Below, piece by piece: positions 1-10,200 of a DNA stretch of 64,000 bases. The stretch is from an uncultured Porphyromonadaceae bacterium (GTDB lineage: Bacteria > Bacteroidota > Bacteroidia > Bacteroidales > Muribaculaceae), in NCBI GenBank assembly GCA_947177035.1, contig CAMWSS010000005.1:1-64000 (forward strand). The letters are read 5' to 3'. The position numbers and the translations under genes were made by a program. The first letter of the stretch is position 1; each line of letters starts with the position of its first letter. The notes below the pieces were generated by a model, which saw only the letters and a program-made list of their open reading frames with translations, ran no database searches and was not told where the DNA came from.

Positions 1-62
1 CATTCAATAACAGATGGCATACTAATTGGCTGGTTTGGATACCTGAGTAGTTACCCTAAGCC

Positions 63-464
63 ATGAGCTATCTTACCATCGAGCAATCCATCAGTATTCT
101 TCCACCGGAGTTCAAGAATATCACAAAATGTTCCGGAAGGAGACCAATCTATTCTTCTTCAATGGGGAATCTCTATTTCAGGGGTTCTAAAAATTTCGGA
201 TATAAGCACAAGACGTGGTGGTATAGCATAGATCCGGAAGTAATAAAGTGTGAGAGAATCGCCTATATTGTTCTTGCTGCTGATGTGAAAGGTATATTCC
301 TTATTCCATCAAGTGTATTCCTTGCATATAGAGATCGCCATCCAGTGGGAGCGGTAAAAGGAGGACGGGAAGACTTCACAATCTTATGTAAAAATAATCG
401 CTATTTACGGCGAGAATCAAAATGTGATGAGGAAGACTTAACGCAATATTTTATATCAAAATAA
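63..464 (+). CDS. hypothetical protein, 133 aa
   Basis: I do not recognise this gene. The start is fixed by an in-frame TAA at 57-59 just upstream of the ATG. The product is basic, has no signal peptide and no clear membrane segment. It contains a central hydrophobic stretch (YIVLAADVKGIFLIPSSVF, about residues 67-85) and a C-terminal run rich in charged residues. The pattern of short beta-strands with Asp and Lys could fit a small nuclease-like fold, but no catalytic motif can be named. It is followed by a hairpin terminator and lies 255 bp upstream of the SIR2-type defence gene, in the same AT-rich accessory stretch. It may be the last gene of a unit that begins left of the window. Confidence 0.6.
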   Translation: MSYLTIEQSISILPPEFKNITKCSGRRPIYSSSMGNLYFRGSKNFGYKHKTWWYSIDPEVIKCERIAYIVLAADVKGIFLIPSSVFLAYRDRHPVGAVKGGREDFTILCKNNRYLRRESKCDEEDLTQYFISK

Positions 465-469
465 TAGAA

Positions 470-513
470 CACCGATTCATAAAGCGTACAAGTGTTTTGA
501 GTCGGTGCTTTTG
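470..513 (+). terminator. rho-independent terminator after the 133-aa gene
   Basis: CACCGATTCA (470-479) pairs with TGAGTCGGTG (498-507), ten pairs with one G-U, followed by CTTTTG. It sits 6 bp after the stop codon of the 133-aa gene and separates it from the SIR2-type gene. Confidence 0.7.
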
Positions 514-523
514 TTACAGAAAA

Positions 524-564
524 CTTGGGGAATGTTGAGGAAACTGTGGGGAGTATTGGGGAAC
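524..564. repeat. imperfect tandem repeat of about 20 bp
   Basis: Two adjacent G-rich copies, 524-543 (CTTGGGGAATGTTGAGGAAA) and 544-564 (starting CTGTGGGGAGTATTGGGGAA), lie between the terminator and the promoter of the SIR2-type gene. They could be a regulator-binding site, but nothing else supports a function. Confidence 0.4.
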
Positions 565-653
565 AGGTTGAAAAACCAGTAAACTTATATTTTATTGGAT
601 ATGCTGCTATAATAGATTGACGGTTTTACGGTCTGCTCTTAAATTGGATTTTG

Positions 654-661
654 TATCTTTG
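654..661 (+). promoter_or_regulatory. Bacteroidota-type -7 element for the SIR2-type gene
   Basis: TATCTTTG matches the TAnnTTTG -7 consensus of the Bacteroidota housekeeping sigma factor and lies 59 bp before the ATG at 720. No TTTG is seen at the usual 20-bp spacing, so the -33 element is weak or the promoter needs an activator. Confidence 0.5.
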
Positions 662-719
662 CATCAACAGTTGAGGGTTGCTTCAAATTCTCTCATTGAA
701 ACACATATAAGTAATCAAA

Positions 720-3700
720 ATGAAAAAGGATTTATATTCTGATAATCTGACGCTTTTTAGGAGCGCTGTCGAAGCAGGAGATATTGTCTGGTTCTTTGGA
801 GCGGGAATTTCTGCTTCGTTAACTGGCAAGGTGTATTCGTGGATGCAGTGGATTCGTGATGGGATTTCTCTCATTAGTGACACTGGAATAGCCTCAAATC
901 TTAATAAAGCCCTGTCGTTAGATGATTCTGCCGGTAATATGGTAAATATTGTCGGTAAAGTAATTGACCGATTGAAAATTGAAGGTAGTTATCCTGATTG
1001 GATGAACGCTGCTTTCGGTTCATCTGCGATTGTTAATGATTCTCTTGCTTCTACGTTGAAGAAAATCGTGATAGCTCAAGATGTTGTTGCAACAACAAAT
1101 TATGACTCCTTGATAGAGCAGGCGACAGGACTGGAATGCTATACATATCAAGATGCAGGAAAAGTCTATGAAATGCTGGATCAGAAGCGGAGCTCACATG
1201 TGCTGCATATTCATGGCGCCTATAATCCAAAGCATAATATAGACAATATTGTTGCTTCGCAGGAGCAATATGATAATGTGCTTTCAGATGAGGGCGCTCA
1301 GTTTGTACAACATGTTTTAGGAACGAGAACTGTGATTTTCGTTGGTTGCGGTCAAACTACAGATGATGTAAACATATCTCGATTCATTGCCTTTGCCAAA
1401 GATAAACTTAGTATGGAACGAGATTATTTTTATCTTTACAAAGAAGGTCAAAAATTGGTGGAGTTGCCGGAAAATGTTCATCCGGTGGCATTTGGTGATG
1501 AATATTCTGATCTTCCGGATTTTTTGAGAGATATAGTGTTGCTCAGGCTAAGGTCAATAATGAGTAGGAACAGAATAGTAGGAAGAACGGTTGATAGTAA
1601 TCCAACCGTTTTAACCGATCCTCTGCAGAGTTATCATTATGCGCAGCAAGCAATCCCATTCTGCGGTCGAGTGGAGGAGATTGAGAAATTATTTGGATTT
1701 CTCACCAATGACTCACGCTTCTCATGGTGGGCTGTGACTGGGCAGGCCGGCGCAGGTAAAAGTCGGCTTGCATTGGAAATGCTTAACCGTTTGCCCGCGA
1801 CATGGTTCGGTTTCTTTCTCCAAGACCGTGTTCTAAAAGTAGGTGATGATTTCAGGCCTTTTTCCGACACTCTTGTCATAATAGACTATGTCTGTGGCCG
1901 TGAGCCAATCATCGCTGATATTATTGAGGATTTGTCAAGGATCTTTTCATCAACTGTTTTCAAACTCAGAATCTTGCTGATAGAGCGTGAAAATAGCAGA
2001 GAAAGTGGCTCATGGTATGCCAAACTGAACCAGTTTGGCAATTACAGCAGTATCCCTGACCATGAATATTCTGATCAATTCCTGAATTTGCAAGATCTCA
2101 GACCGGATGATGTCTGCACTTTTATACGCAAAGTTTGCGATAAATTCGGGCTCCCCGAAAATCAGGAACGTGATGAGGCGCTGCGCGATGCTTATGGTAA
2201 AAAATTCGAACATCTTCAATTCAGGCCACTATACGTTCAGATGTTTGTGGAGGCCTGGATACAGAATAAATTTTCATATCCGCATTATGACTCTTTTGAA
2301 GACCTGTTGAAATGGACTTTAAATCGTGAACAATCGCGCTGGCTAAACATTCTGAACAACAATCAGGCTTGCTGCAATGCCTTGATTCGGCTTATTGTCC
2401 GAGCTAATATTTCCGGAGAGTTAAAAGAGGAGGATTCTGATGCCATATATGTTGAAGACTGGAAGATAATCAATGATTTCATTGCTGCCAATAGTTTCCC
2501 GGGCAGACAGGGTGAATCTGCAGCTACAGAAATGTTTGCTGCCGTATGCCAGAATGTCGGAAGTCACGACAAGGCAATAATGCCCATGTATCCTGATATT
2601 CTAAAAGAATATATGTTCTTTTATTATATGGATGAAAACCGTCTGCCTTATGTGATGAAGGAGATATGGAAGAATATTCCCAGCTGTTTTTCGACGTTTA
2701 TAACCAGATGCCTTTCTGATTTTCCCGACAATAAGTTTTACATGAAGGCCTTATACAGCCTTCGGCCGAATACTGATGACATTGAGATTCTCACGGGGCG
2801 TATTGAGTTGTTACGAAACGAACATCTCAGAAAAGACGCAGATGATAATGTGGTGGTTAATCTTATCCTGAATGAGTTTGAATTCTGGAGACACGTTCAG
2901 GTGCCGGTTAATAATGGCGATGTAGCTGAAATCTTTGCTATTGCCAAAATTACAGGTCTTTCGCTTGTAGCCCAAATGGCAGGAGTATATTCCACGGCCA
3001 ACTTTTCGTTCTATATGTCTGTTCTCAATGAGATTTGCGATGTTTCATGCGGGCCGGCAGCAGAAGCAATCAAGGTTCATGTTCTGAGTGTAGAATCCCA
3101 AAGTTGTGCTTTATCCGCCCATTTTAAGGAGTCGGATATTTTGCGAAGTAAGATTGACTCTCTTTTAACCAAAGAATCTGCAATGTCTGGCTTGAATAGG
3201 CTGCATAAACTGGAAAACCTGAGCACTGGAATCAGCAATGATATTATTTCTTCCGGAAATTTTCAAAAAGCGATACTCAAATTGGAAGAAATGGTAGCTA
3301 TATGCGATGAAACTGACGAATATTCAGTGTATTGGCCATTAAGTGCGGCGGCGCGTATCGGGCAACTTGCCTTTCATTTGAATAATCCCAATTATTTAGA
3401 CAAAGCACGCGAGTCTGTGTTGGACTTATCCAGGCGGCATCCGGATTATTATCCCGTTAAGCTCATTAACGCCGCATTTGAGATAATCTCTCTTAATATC
3501 CGGTTAATGATCAGGCATGAAAGCATGGATTCTCTGAAAATGTCGGTGATGCAACTTGGTGATAAGATCAAAGATATACAAATTGATTTTTCCAAAAAAA
3601 AATTTGACAATTATAATGATACCGTTTGGGGGGCATATCATGTTCTAAAACTGAATTTCATTGACTCGGAGGATGAACTTAATGATATTATATCAGATGC

Positions 3701-4136
3701 CGGTACAATTCTGAAAGATTATCCGAAGTGTGCTGGTGTGGCACAGGCAAAATTGTTGACCACGATAGAGTTACATAGGAAAATCAGAAAAGATTTAGTT
3801 TCGCGGGATGAAGTGAATGATGGATATAGGCATATGCTGAACAATGTGCAATCAGAGAGTGTTCGCGCTGCTTTTGAAAAGCTGTTGGAATTCTCAACAG
3901 AGAGAGACAATAAGAATAATTACCGCAATCATGACGTTATGTCGAATGCAATTCATGACGCGATGTTCAATCCGCTCAATGACTCAGGGATAGATTTCAT
4001 TGACGAAATGTTTAGTGAATATGATGACGTACCATATCAAAGAAGCACGGTTAAAATAGGACGTAATGACCCATGTCCATGCGGCAGTGGCAAAAAATTC
4101 AAGAAATGCTGCATGGGTAAAGGCGTCTATGATTAA
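720..4136 (+). CDS. SIR2-like / STAND-type P-loop ATPase with C-terminal SEC-C motif, putative antiphage defence protein
   Basis: The 1138-residue product has an N-terminal SIR2-like domain (about 20-280): GAGIS at 27-31, TTNYD at 125-129, HIHGAY at 163-168 with the likely catalytic His165, and FVGCG at 207-211. A linker with [11 protein letters not shown] (about 314-324) leads into a P-loop NTPase with Walker A GQAGAGKS at 341-348 and Walker B LVIID at 385-389. A long helical region (about 560-1100) resembles repeat-type sensor domains. The protein ends with a SEC-C zinc motif, CPCGSG plus KKCC (Cys1119, 1121, 1130, 1131). SIR2 domains in defence proteins such as ThsA, DSR and the SIR2-STAND protein Avs5 degrade NAD+ when infection is sensed. 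By analogy this is probably a one-gene abortive-infection system (inference). It appears intact and AT-richer than the tgt region. The SEC-C tail is not something I associate with SIR2-STAND proteins. Confidence 0.8.
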   Translation: MKKDLYSDNLTLFRSAVEAGDIVWFFGAGISASLTGKVYSWMQWIRDGISLISDTGIASNLNKALSLDDSAGNMVNIVGKVIDRLKIEGSYPDWMNAAFGSSAIVNDSLASTLKKIVIAQDVVATTNYDSLIEQATGLECYTYQDAGKVYEMLDQKRSSHVLHIHGAYNPKHNIDNIVASQEQYDNVLSDEGAQFVQHVLGTRTVIFVGCGQTTDDVNISRFIAFAKDKLSMERDYFYLYKEGQKLVELPENVHPVAFGDEYSDLPDFLRDIVLLRLRSIMSRNRIVGRTVDSNPTVLTDPLQSYHYAQQAIPFCGRVEEIEKLFGFLTNDSRFSWWAVTGQAGAGKSRLALEMLNRLPATWFGFFLQDRVLKVGDDFRPFSDTLVIIDYVCGREPIIADIIEDLSRIFSSTVFKLRILLIERENSRESGSWYAKLNQFGNYSSIPDHEYSDQFLNLQDLRPDDVCTFIRKVCDKFGLPENQERDEALRDAYGKKFEHLQFRPLYVQMFVEAWIQNKFSYPHYDSFEDLLKWTLNREQSRWLNILNNNQACCNALIRLIVRANISGELKEEDSDAIYVEDWKIINDFIAANSFPGRQGESAATEMFAAVCQNVGSHDKAIMPMYPDILKEYMFFYYMDENRLPYVMKEIWKNIPSCFSTFITRCLSDFPDNKFYMKALYSLRPNTDDIEILTGRIELLRNEHLRKDADDNVVVNLILNEFEFWRHVQVPVNNGDVAEIFAIAKITGLSLVAQMAGVYSTANFSFYMSVLNEICDVSCGPAAEAIKVHVLSVESQSCALSAHFKESDILRSKIDSLLTKESAMSGLNRLHKLENLSTGISNDIISSGNFQKAILKLEEMVAICDETDEYSVYWPLSAAARIGQLAFHLNNPNYLDKARESVLDLSRRHPDYYPVKLINAAFEIISLNIRLMIRHESMDSLKMSVMQLGDKIKDIQIDFSKKKFDNYNDTVWGAYHVLKLNFIDSEDELNDIISDAGTILKDYPKCAGVAQAKLLTTIELHRKIRKDLVSRDEVNDGYRHMLNNVQSESVRAAFEKLLEFSTERDNKNNYRNHDVMSNAIHDAMFNPLNDSGIDFIDEMFSEYDDVPYQRSTVKIGRNDPCPCGSGKKFKKCCMGKGVYD

Positions 4137-4193
4137 TCTTTGTCAGTAGGGCTAAACCGTGGTGGCCGGATCCAGTATTTGATGGGTAGACTG

Positions 4194-4240
4194 AGCGGTT
4201 AATTGCCGGAAAATGGGTTGTTTTGTGGCAATTAACCGCT
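4194..4240. repeat. perfect 14-bp inverted repeat downstream of the SIR2-type gene
   Basis: AGCGGTTAATTGCC (4194-4207) and its exact complement GGCAATTAACCGCT (4227-4240) are separated by 19 nt. It starts 57 bp after the SIR2-type stop codon. There is no T-run after the stem, so it is not a classic terminator, though it could stop or stabilise the transcript. Confidence 0.6.
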
Positions 4241-4545
4241 GCGGGCAGTACTTCTGGGCTGGTCCTGATTGTCCACCTGGACATAATGGCGGGTGTCGTT
4301 TCTTTGGCCAGGTTGCCGGAAATCTACCGCGGAGTAGTAGGGTGGGGAGAGGCGTAACTTTGTGGCATTATGAAAATAGACGGCGTTTTTTGGGGGAGGG
4401 CCGGGGCAAAGTCATAAGCGCGGAGTTCGCTTATATATATCGTGTGATCCGGACGTTGGCTCTGTTTGCCACGCGCTCTTTCCGCTATCGCTCGCCATTG
4501 TTTTTCATTGTTTTTCAGAAAAATCGCAAAAAAAGTCGCGAAAAA
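4241..4545. other. intergenic stretch without a recognisable gene
   Basis: Short ORFs here lack family likeness and a promoter, and they overlap the tRNA-His promoter or tRNA on one strand. I see no gene, repeat or regulatory site in this stretch beyond the flanking inverted repeat and promoter. Confidence 0.5.
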
Positions 4546-4577
4546 TTTGCAAGTTCCAAAAAAAGGCCGTAACTTTG
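4546..4577 (+). promoter_or_regulatory. promoter of tRNA-His
   Basis: TTTG (4546-4549), 20 bp, TAACTTTG (4570-4577): a full match to the Bacteroidota -33/-7 promoter. The -33 is preceded by AAAAA, as at the other two tRNA promoters in this window. Confidence 0.85.
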
Positions 4578-4597
4578 CACTCGCAAAAGCAAACATG

Positions 4598-4674
<77 letters not shown>

Positions 4675-4691
4675 CCTCCATCATGAAAATG

Positions 4692-4724
4692 CGCCGGATT
4701 CCTCGCTTGGTTTCCGGCGTTTTC
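4692..4724 (+). terminator. terminator after tRNA-His
   Basis: CGCCGGA (4692-4698) pairs with TCCGGCG (4713-4719), followed by TTTT and preceded by AAAAT. It lies between tRNA-His and tgt. No separate tgt promoter is obvious in the remaining 25 bp, so tgt may rely on partial read-through. Confidence 0.65.
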
Positions 4725-4745
4725 ACTGAAATACGCTAATTCTCT

Positions 4746-5876
4746 ATGCAGTTCGATCTGAAAGCAACCGACCGAGCCGGCGCAGCGCGTGCCGGACTGA
4801 TCACCACCGACCACGGTGTGATCGAAACTCCGATATTCATGCCGGTAGGCACAGTCGGAGCCATCAAAGCCGTGCACATGAGCGAGATGCGCGAGCAGGT
4901 GAAAGCGCAGATCATTCTTGGCAACACATATCATCTCTATCTTCGTCCGGGACTTGATGTGATTCAGAGTGCCGGAGGTCTGCACAAGTTCAACGGATGG
5001 GATCGGCCGATTCTCACCGACAGTGGCGGTTTTCAGGTGTTTTCACTGGCCGAAAACCGCAAGCTGACAGAGGAAGGTGCCAAATTCAGAAGCCACATTG
5101 ACGGTTCGCTCCATATGTTCACGCCCGAGCGGGTGGTCGACATTCAGCGCATCATCGGTTCAGACATCATGATGGCGCTCGACGAATGCCCGCCCGGCAC
5201 TTCGGACAGACAGTATGCAACCAAGTCGCTCGACCTGACCATGCGCTGGCTCCGACGCGGTTGGGATCACTTCCGGGCCACAGAGCCGCTTTATGGCCAC
5301 CGACAGGCATTTTTCCCGATCGTGCAGGGCTGCACATATGCCGACCTGCGCCGCCGTGCCGCGTCGGAAGTGGCCGAACTCGGCGCGGAAGGCAACGCCA
5401 TCGGCGGACTGGCAGTCGGCGAGCCTGCCGACGTGATGTATGAGATGATCGAGGTGGTCAATGAGATCCTGCCGGCCGACCGTCCCCGTTACCTGATGGG
5501 AGTGGGAACTCCGGCCAATATTCTCGAAGCGATTGACCGCGGAGTCGACATGATGGACTGCGTGATGCCGACGCGCAACGGACGCAACGGAATGCTCTTC
5601 ACCGACCACGGCATCATCAACATCCGCAATGCCAAGTGGGCCAAAGATTTCTCGCCCATCCAGGAAGACGGCGCCGCCGATGTGGACCGCCTCTACTCCA
5701 AGGCATATCTGCGCCATCTGTTCATCGCCAATGAGATTCTGGCGCTCCAGATCGCGTCGATCCACAATCTGGCCTTCTATCTGAGCCTGGTGCGTCAGGC
5801 AAGAGAGCATATCATTGCAGGCGACTTCTCCGAGTGGAAACGCCGCAAACTGGAAGACGTCACACGCCGGATCTGA
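4746..5876 (+). CDS. tgt: tRNA-guanine transglycosylase (queuine tRNA-ribosyltransferase)
   Basis: Exchanges guanine-34 for a queuine precursor in tRNAs with GUN anticodons; such a tRNA, tRNA-His(GTG), lies immediately upstream. The 376-residue length is normal. The conserved LTDSGGFQVFSLA block holds the first active-site Asp, and DCVMPTRNGRNG holds the Asp nucleophile. The usual C-terminal zinc site (CxCxxC then His) is absent: the matching segment reads QEDGAADVDRLYSKAYLRHL, with no cysteine. I recall the same loss in other Bacteroidota Tgt proteins, so it is probably a lineage trait. The stop codon overlaps the ATG of lptG (TGATG), so the two are co-transcribed. Confidence 0.95.
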   Translation: MQFDLKATDRAGAARAGLITTDHGVIETPIFMPVGTVGAIKAVHMSEMREQVKAQIILGNTYHLYLRPGLDVIQSAGGLHKFNGWDRPILTDSGGFQVFSLAENRKLTEEGAKFRSHIDGSLHMFTPERVVDIQRIIGSDIMMALDECPPGTSDRQYATKSLDLTMRWLRRGWDHFRATEPLYGHRQAFFPIVQGCTYADLRRRAASEVAELGAEGNAIGGLAVGEPADVMYEMIEVVNEILPADRPRYLMGVGTPANILEAIDRGVDMMDCVMPTRNGRNGMLFTDHGIINIRNAKWAKDFSPIQEDGAADVDRLYSKAYLRHLFIANEILALQIASIHNLAFYLSLVRQAREHIIAGDFSEWKRRKLEDVTRRI

Positions 5877-6949
5877 TGTTCAGGATTATCGACCGATATA
5901 TAATACGCAAGTTTCTTGGCACGTATGTGTTCGCTATCGTGCTGATCCTTGCCATCACGGTGATGTTTGACATCAACGAAAAGGTCGATGCGTTTTCAAA
6001 AGCGCCGCTCAGCGCCACTGTCTTTGACTATTTCCTCAATTTCCTCCCTTATTTCGCCAATCAGTTCAGTCCGCTGTTCACCTTCATCGCGGTGATCTTC
6101 TTCACTTCCAAAATGGCCGACAACAGCGAGATCATTGCCATTCTCTCGTCGGGAATGAGCTATAGGCGCATGATGTGGCCCTATCTGTTCAGCGCCGCGG
6201 TCATCGCGTCGTCATCGTTCATGTTGAGCGCATACATCATTCCGCCGGCCAATGCCAAGCGGATTGACTTTATGAACACCTATGTCAAGGACAAGCGCGT
6301 CACGGCCACTTCAAACGTGCAGATGCAGGTTGCTCCGGGCGAGGTGGCCTATATCGGCGACTTCAACATCCGCTCCAACCGCGGATCGCGCTTCAGTCTT
6401 GACTCGTTTGACGGACAGCGCCTCTCGTCGCGCCTCACCGCCATGACCCTCGAGTGGAAAGGCGACTATCGGTGGAGGGTCAACAATTACGTGATCCGTG
6501 AATTCAACGACGACCGGGAGATAATCCGTTCGGGCACCTCGCTCGACACCATCATACCCATCGAGCCTGCCGACTTCATCATCTCCAAGAACGATCAGGA
6601 AACAATGACTCTGCCCGAACTCTCGCGCTACATTGAGAAGCAGCGCGCACGCGGAGTGGCAAACGTCAAGCAGTTTGAGATTGAGTACCACACACGCTAT
6701 GCCATGTGTGCCGCGGCATTCATCCTCACGATCATCGGAGTGAGCCTGTCATCACGCAAGATCAAAGGCGGAATGGGCATGAACATCGGCATCGGTCTGG
6801 TGCTAAGTTTCGGCTACATACTGTTCATGACAGTGACCCAGTCGTTTGCCATCAACGGCATCACCTCTCCGGCCGTGGCCATGTGGATTCCTAATGCCAT
6901 CTATGCCGTCATAGCCATGTTTCTATATCTGAGAGCCTCGCGCGGATAA
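5876..6949 (+). CDS. lptG: LptF/LptG-family permease
   Basis: Inner-membrane permease that, with LptF and the LptB2 ATPase, draws lipopolysaccharide from the inner membrane into the Lpt bridge. The 357-residue protein begins MFRIIDRYIIRKFLGTYVF, the usual start of this family. It has three N-terminal membrane segments (about 12-32, 55-80, 95-120), a periplasmic beta-jellyroll region (about 125-270) and three C-terminal membrane segments. The ATG at 5876 overlaps the tgt stop; an upstream in-frame ATG at 5834 lies inside tgt and gives unrelated residues, so it is rejected. LptG is preferred over LptF because the tgt-lptG pair is common in Bacteroidota (from memory). Confidence 0.85.
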   Translation: MFRIIDRYIIRKFLGTYVFAIVLILAITVMFDINEKVDAFSKAPLSATVFDYFLNFLPYFANQFSPLFTFIAVIFFTSKMADNSEIIAILSSGMSYRRMMWPYLFSAAVIASSSFMLSAYIIPPANAKRIDFMNTYVKDKRVTATSNVQMQVAPGEVAYIGDFNIRSNRGSRFSLDSFDGQRLSSRLTAMTLEWKGDYRWRVNNYVIREFNDDREIIRSGTSLDTIIPIEPADFIISKNDQETMTLPELSRYIEKQRARGVANVKQFEIEYHTRYAMCAAAFILTIIGVSLSSRKIKGGMGMNIGIGLVLSFGYILFMTVTQSFAINGITSPAVAMWIPNAIYAVIAMFLYLRASRG

Positions 6950-6983
6950 AAAACACCAGTCGGAGGCGGCTATTATGCGGCGA

Positions 6984-7013
6984 CCCGGTGAAAAACTCAC
7001 GTTTTCCACCGGG
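6984..7013. repeat. intergenic hairpin after lptG
   Basis: CCCGGTGAAAAAC (6984-6996) pairs with GTTTTCCACCGGG (7001-7013), 12 of 13 positions, with a TCAC loop. No T-run follows, so it may be a weak terminator or an mRNA-end stem. The rest of the 310-bp gap to the next start holds only the -7 element at 7219. Confidence 0.5.
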
Positions 7014-7218
7014 CCGATCAACAATAACACTTTCAACTATATTTTCTAAAAACTTCTCTATTTTCCGTTGTTGGATAAATGTGATAATGATTGGTCTTAT
7101 CCTTTGTTTGACAGCATAACGCAGGGTGTTTGCGAATAGTTGTTGTTGTTACCGTTTTGTAACCGCATTTTGACTGTCTTGTGAAAGACGATATAGCGCA
7201 GGTTCAGGAATATTTGCT

Positions 7219-7226
7219 TATATTTG
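7219..7226 (+). promoter_or_regulatory. -7 promoter element for the outer-membrane protein gene
   Basis: TATATTTG fits TAnnTTTG. It overlaps the upstream in-frame ATG at 7224, which therefore cannot be the start and supports the ATG at 7260. No good -33 is seen at 20 bp. Confidence 0.55.
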
Positions 7227-7259
7227 TACTTTACCAAAACACATATAGTTTGTTTAATA

Positions 7260-10200
7260 ATGACAACGACACCCCGCATCTCCCACGCCGGGCGCATGGC
7301 TATTGCGCTTATTCTGGCTGTGGTAGCCTCCGGACAGACTACACTCCTGGCTGCCAGAGAACATAAATTCATCATGTTCGGCTATTGTTTCGAACGCAAT
7401 GATTCCACCGGATGGGAGGCGATTGACAGCGTGGAGGTGTCGCTCACCCGTTCCGACACCATCGTCGTGCCGTTCAAGCTGCTGAGTGAAGCTGGCAAGT
7501 CAGGACTCTCGAAATCAGACCTGCGCATGCTCGTTGATGGTCCGCGCGACCTCTATCAGCTGCGCCTCTACAAACCCGGCTATGAACCGATCTTGCGTGA
7601 GGTGCGCTACAGTGCCGCCGACCGCGACATGGTCTATGCCGAGAATCTTGAGCTAAAGCGCGAGAAGGTTGTGGCTCTCGACGGCGTGGAAATCAAGGCG
7701 ACGGCCATCAAGATGGTGATGAAGGGCGACACGATCGTCTACAACGCTTCGGCCTTCCAGCTCGACGAAGGCTCCATGCTCGAATCGCTCGTGGCCATGT
7801 TTCCGGGTGCCGAAATCAGCCCCGAAGGCCAGATCAAAGTCAACGGTCGGGTGCTCAACGAGCTGCTGATCAACGGCAAGGATTTCTTCAAAGGTGACCC
7901 CAACGTGGCGCTCAAGAATCTGCCGTCATATACTGTCGACAAGGTCAAAGTCTATGACAAAGCAGCCGACGATGCCTACCTCACCAAATCCGACGTAAAA
8001 CTCAGCCGCAAGGAAGATGAAGAAAACCTGGTGATGGACGTCGTGCTGAAAAAAGAATTCAACACAGGCATGATGGCCAACGTTGAGGCCGGTTATGGAC
8101 TAAATGGCCGTTATCAGGGGCGTCTGTTCGGGCTAATGTTCACCGACAGACTGCGCATCAGCGGTTTCGGCAACTTCAACAATGTCAAGGACACCGGGAG
8201 CGCGTCGACCGATGGATACTGGCGCGACGGATGGAGTGATCCCGGCGAACTCGACGTGCAGATGGGCGGACTCGACATGCTTTACAGCCACGGCAAGTGG
8301 GAAGTCACCGCTTCGGCTTCGGCTTCGCGCAAAGACTCGCGCTGCACCACCGAATCTGCCAACGTGAGCTACTATGATACCGGCGACATATACTCCCGCT
8401 CCGACAGCCGCGAAAAGAATATCAGCAAATCAGCCCAGGCCCAGGCCGATGCCGAATACAAAGGTGAATCGTTCTATCTGCACCTCTCGCCTGGAGTGTC
8501 ATATTACTCTTTGAAAGGGACTTCGCTGTCACGTGGTGCCAACTTCACGCGTCAGCCGGAGGAAGCGAGCCGCACCGAGTCGCTCGACTCTCTTTTCGCC
8601 GGTGCCTTGCAGCCGTCGCGCTTCGAGCGCTGGCTGCTCAACCGCAACTCAACTGCCACGGTGTCAAACCCGCGCAATCTCAATGCCTTCGTCAATGCAT
8701 GGATGACCATACGCCCCGAATGGATGAGCGGAAAACTTGATGTCAGAATCAATGCTTTGCACGACCGCAACGACAACGACTCGCGCACTGTCTATGACCA
8801 GACTCTCGGACCGGAATCGACGGAAAACGCTGTCCCCGTGCGTCGCGACCAATATCGCGAGCTGCCGGTTCGCCGCACGGCCTATGGCGGCGTAATCAGC
8901 TATTCCTATGACAAAAACACCTTCACCGAAGAACACCGTCGCACATGGAGCGTCTACTCTTCTGTGGGCTTCGATCACGATGACCGCTCCAACAACTATG
9001 ACTACTGGGTGGCCACCGGCTCCGATCCTGACGCATATTTCAGCCAGTCGGTGGTGCTTCCTTCGCTGACCCGTCCTGAAAACTCTGTGATCGACGAAAC
9101 CAATACCTATTCGACCCGTTACGAAGCCAACGACCTTTCTGCCTATGTGCATGGCAGCTGGAACGTATCGCACATTGCCGAAACCGACTCGGGTATCAAT
9201 CCGTCGTTTGGTGTGATGGTCAGCCTTCAGGAAAAATATCTTCATCACCGCGGCAGGCGCGCCTCGGCTGCCGAAAGTCTATCCCACCTGCAACGCGTCA
9301 ACTATCTTACGCCGGGAATCAGCCTCAGTTTCAGTTCCGCCAATAATAAACGCTATGTCTATGCCATGTTGCGCTATCGCATGTCCAACTCAACGCCCGA
9401 CGTGTTCAGCTACATTCCGTCAGTGACCGACGCCGACCCGTTCAACGTCGTTGAACGCGGCATGGAAGACCTCAAGACCGCCAGCACCCACAGCATCAGC
9501 GCCCAATTCGGCAGCTATGGCCGCAAAGGCCACATGACAGGAGTGCAGATCAACGGCGGCATCAACTTCACTGAAAACGCCATCGGCGTGGCTCGCCGCT
9601 TCGACCCCGCCACGGGCATCAGCTATACGCGCAGCGTCAACGTCAGCGGCAACCGCGACGCATATGCCCACTCCAACGTGTGGTTCGACTTCGGCAAAGA
9701 CAATAAATGGAACTGGAGCAACTATTTTGGCGGAACCTTCACCCGCAGCGCCGACTTCGTTACCGCCACCTCTGGCCAGCCGGTCAAGTCGCTTGTGAAC
9801 AGCGCCAACCTGCGTGAGGTCATGAGCCTCGCATGGAGCTTTGGCAAAGGGTCGCGGATCAACCTCAGCGGCAACGTCGGATGGAACGGCGCACGCTCGC
9901 CACGCGAAGACTTCAACGATGTCAACGTGTGGAACTATGGCGCGTCGTCCAGCGTCACCCTTCGCCTGCCTCTCGATTTCGAACTGCGCACATCGCTCTC
10001 GTTTACGGCAAACCGAGGATATGAATCATCTGCTCTCAACACCGATGTCTGGTACTGGGACGCATCGGCATCAAAGAGCATACTCAAGGGCGATCTCACC
10101 TTCAAGCTCACTGCGGTCGACATTCTAAACCAGACCAACACCACCTCCGTCCATGTCAACGCCCAGGGACGTTATGAGACATGGACCAACACCACTCCGA

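Noticed and set aside
7148..7163. GTTAC-N6-GTAAC palindrome as another ECF promoter
   Set aside because: No CGTC occurs 15-17 bp downstream on either strand.
8309..8329. Short GGCTTC repeat in the barrel-protein gene as a phase-variation tract
   Set aside because: There are only about three units, the six-base period keeps the frame, and it encodes a plain Ala-Ser run.
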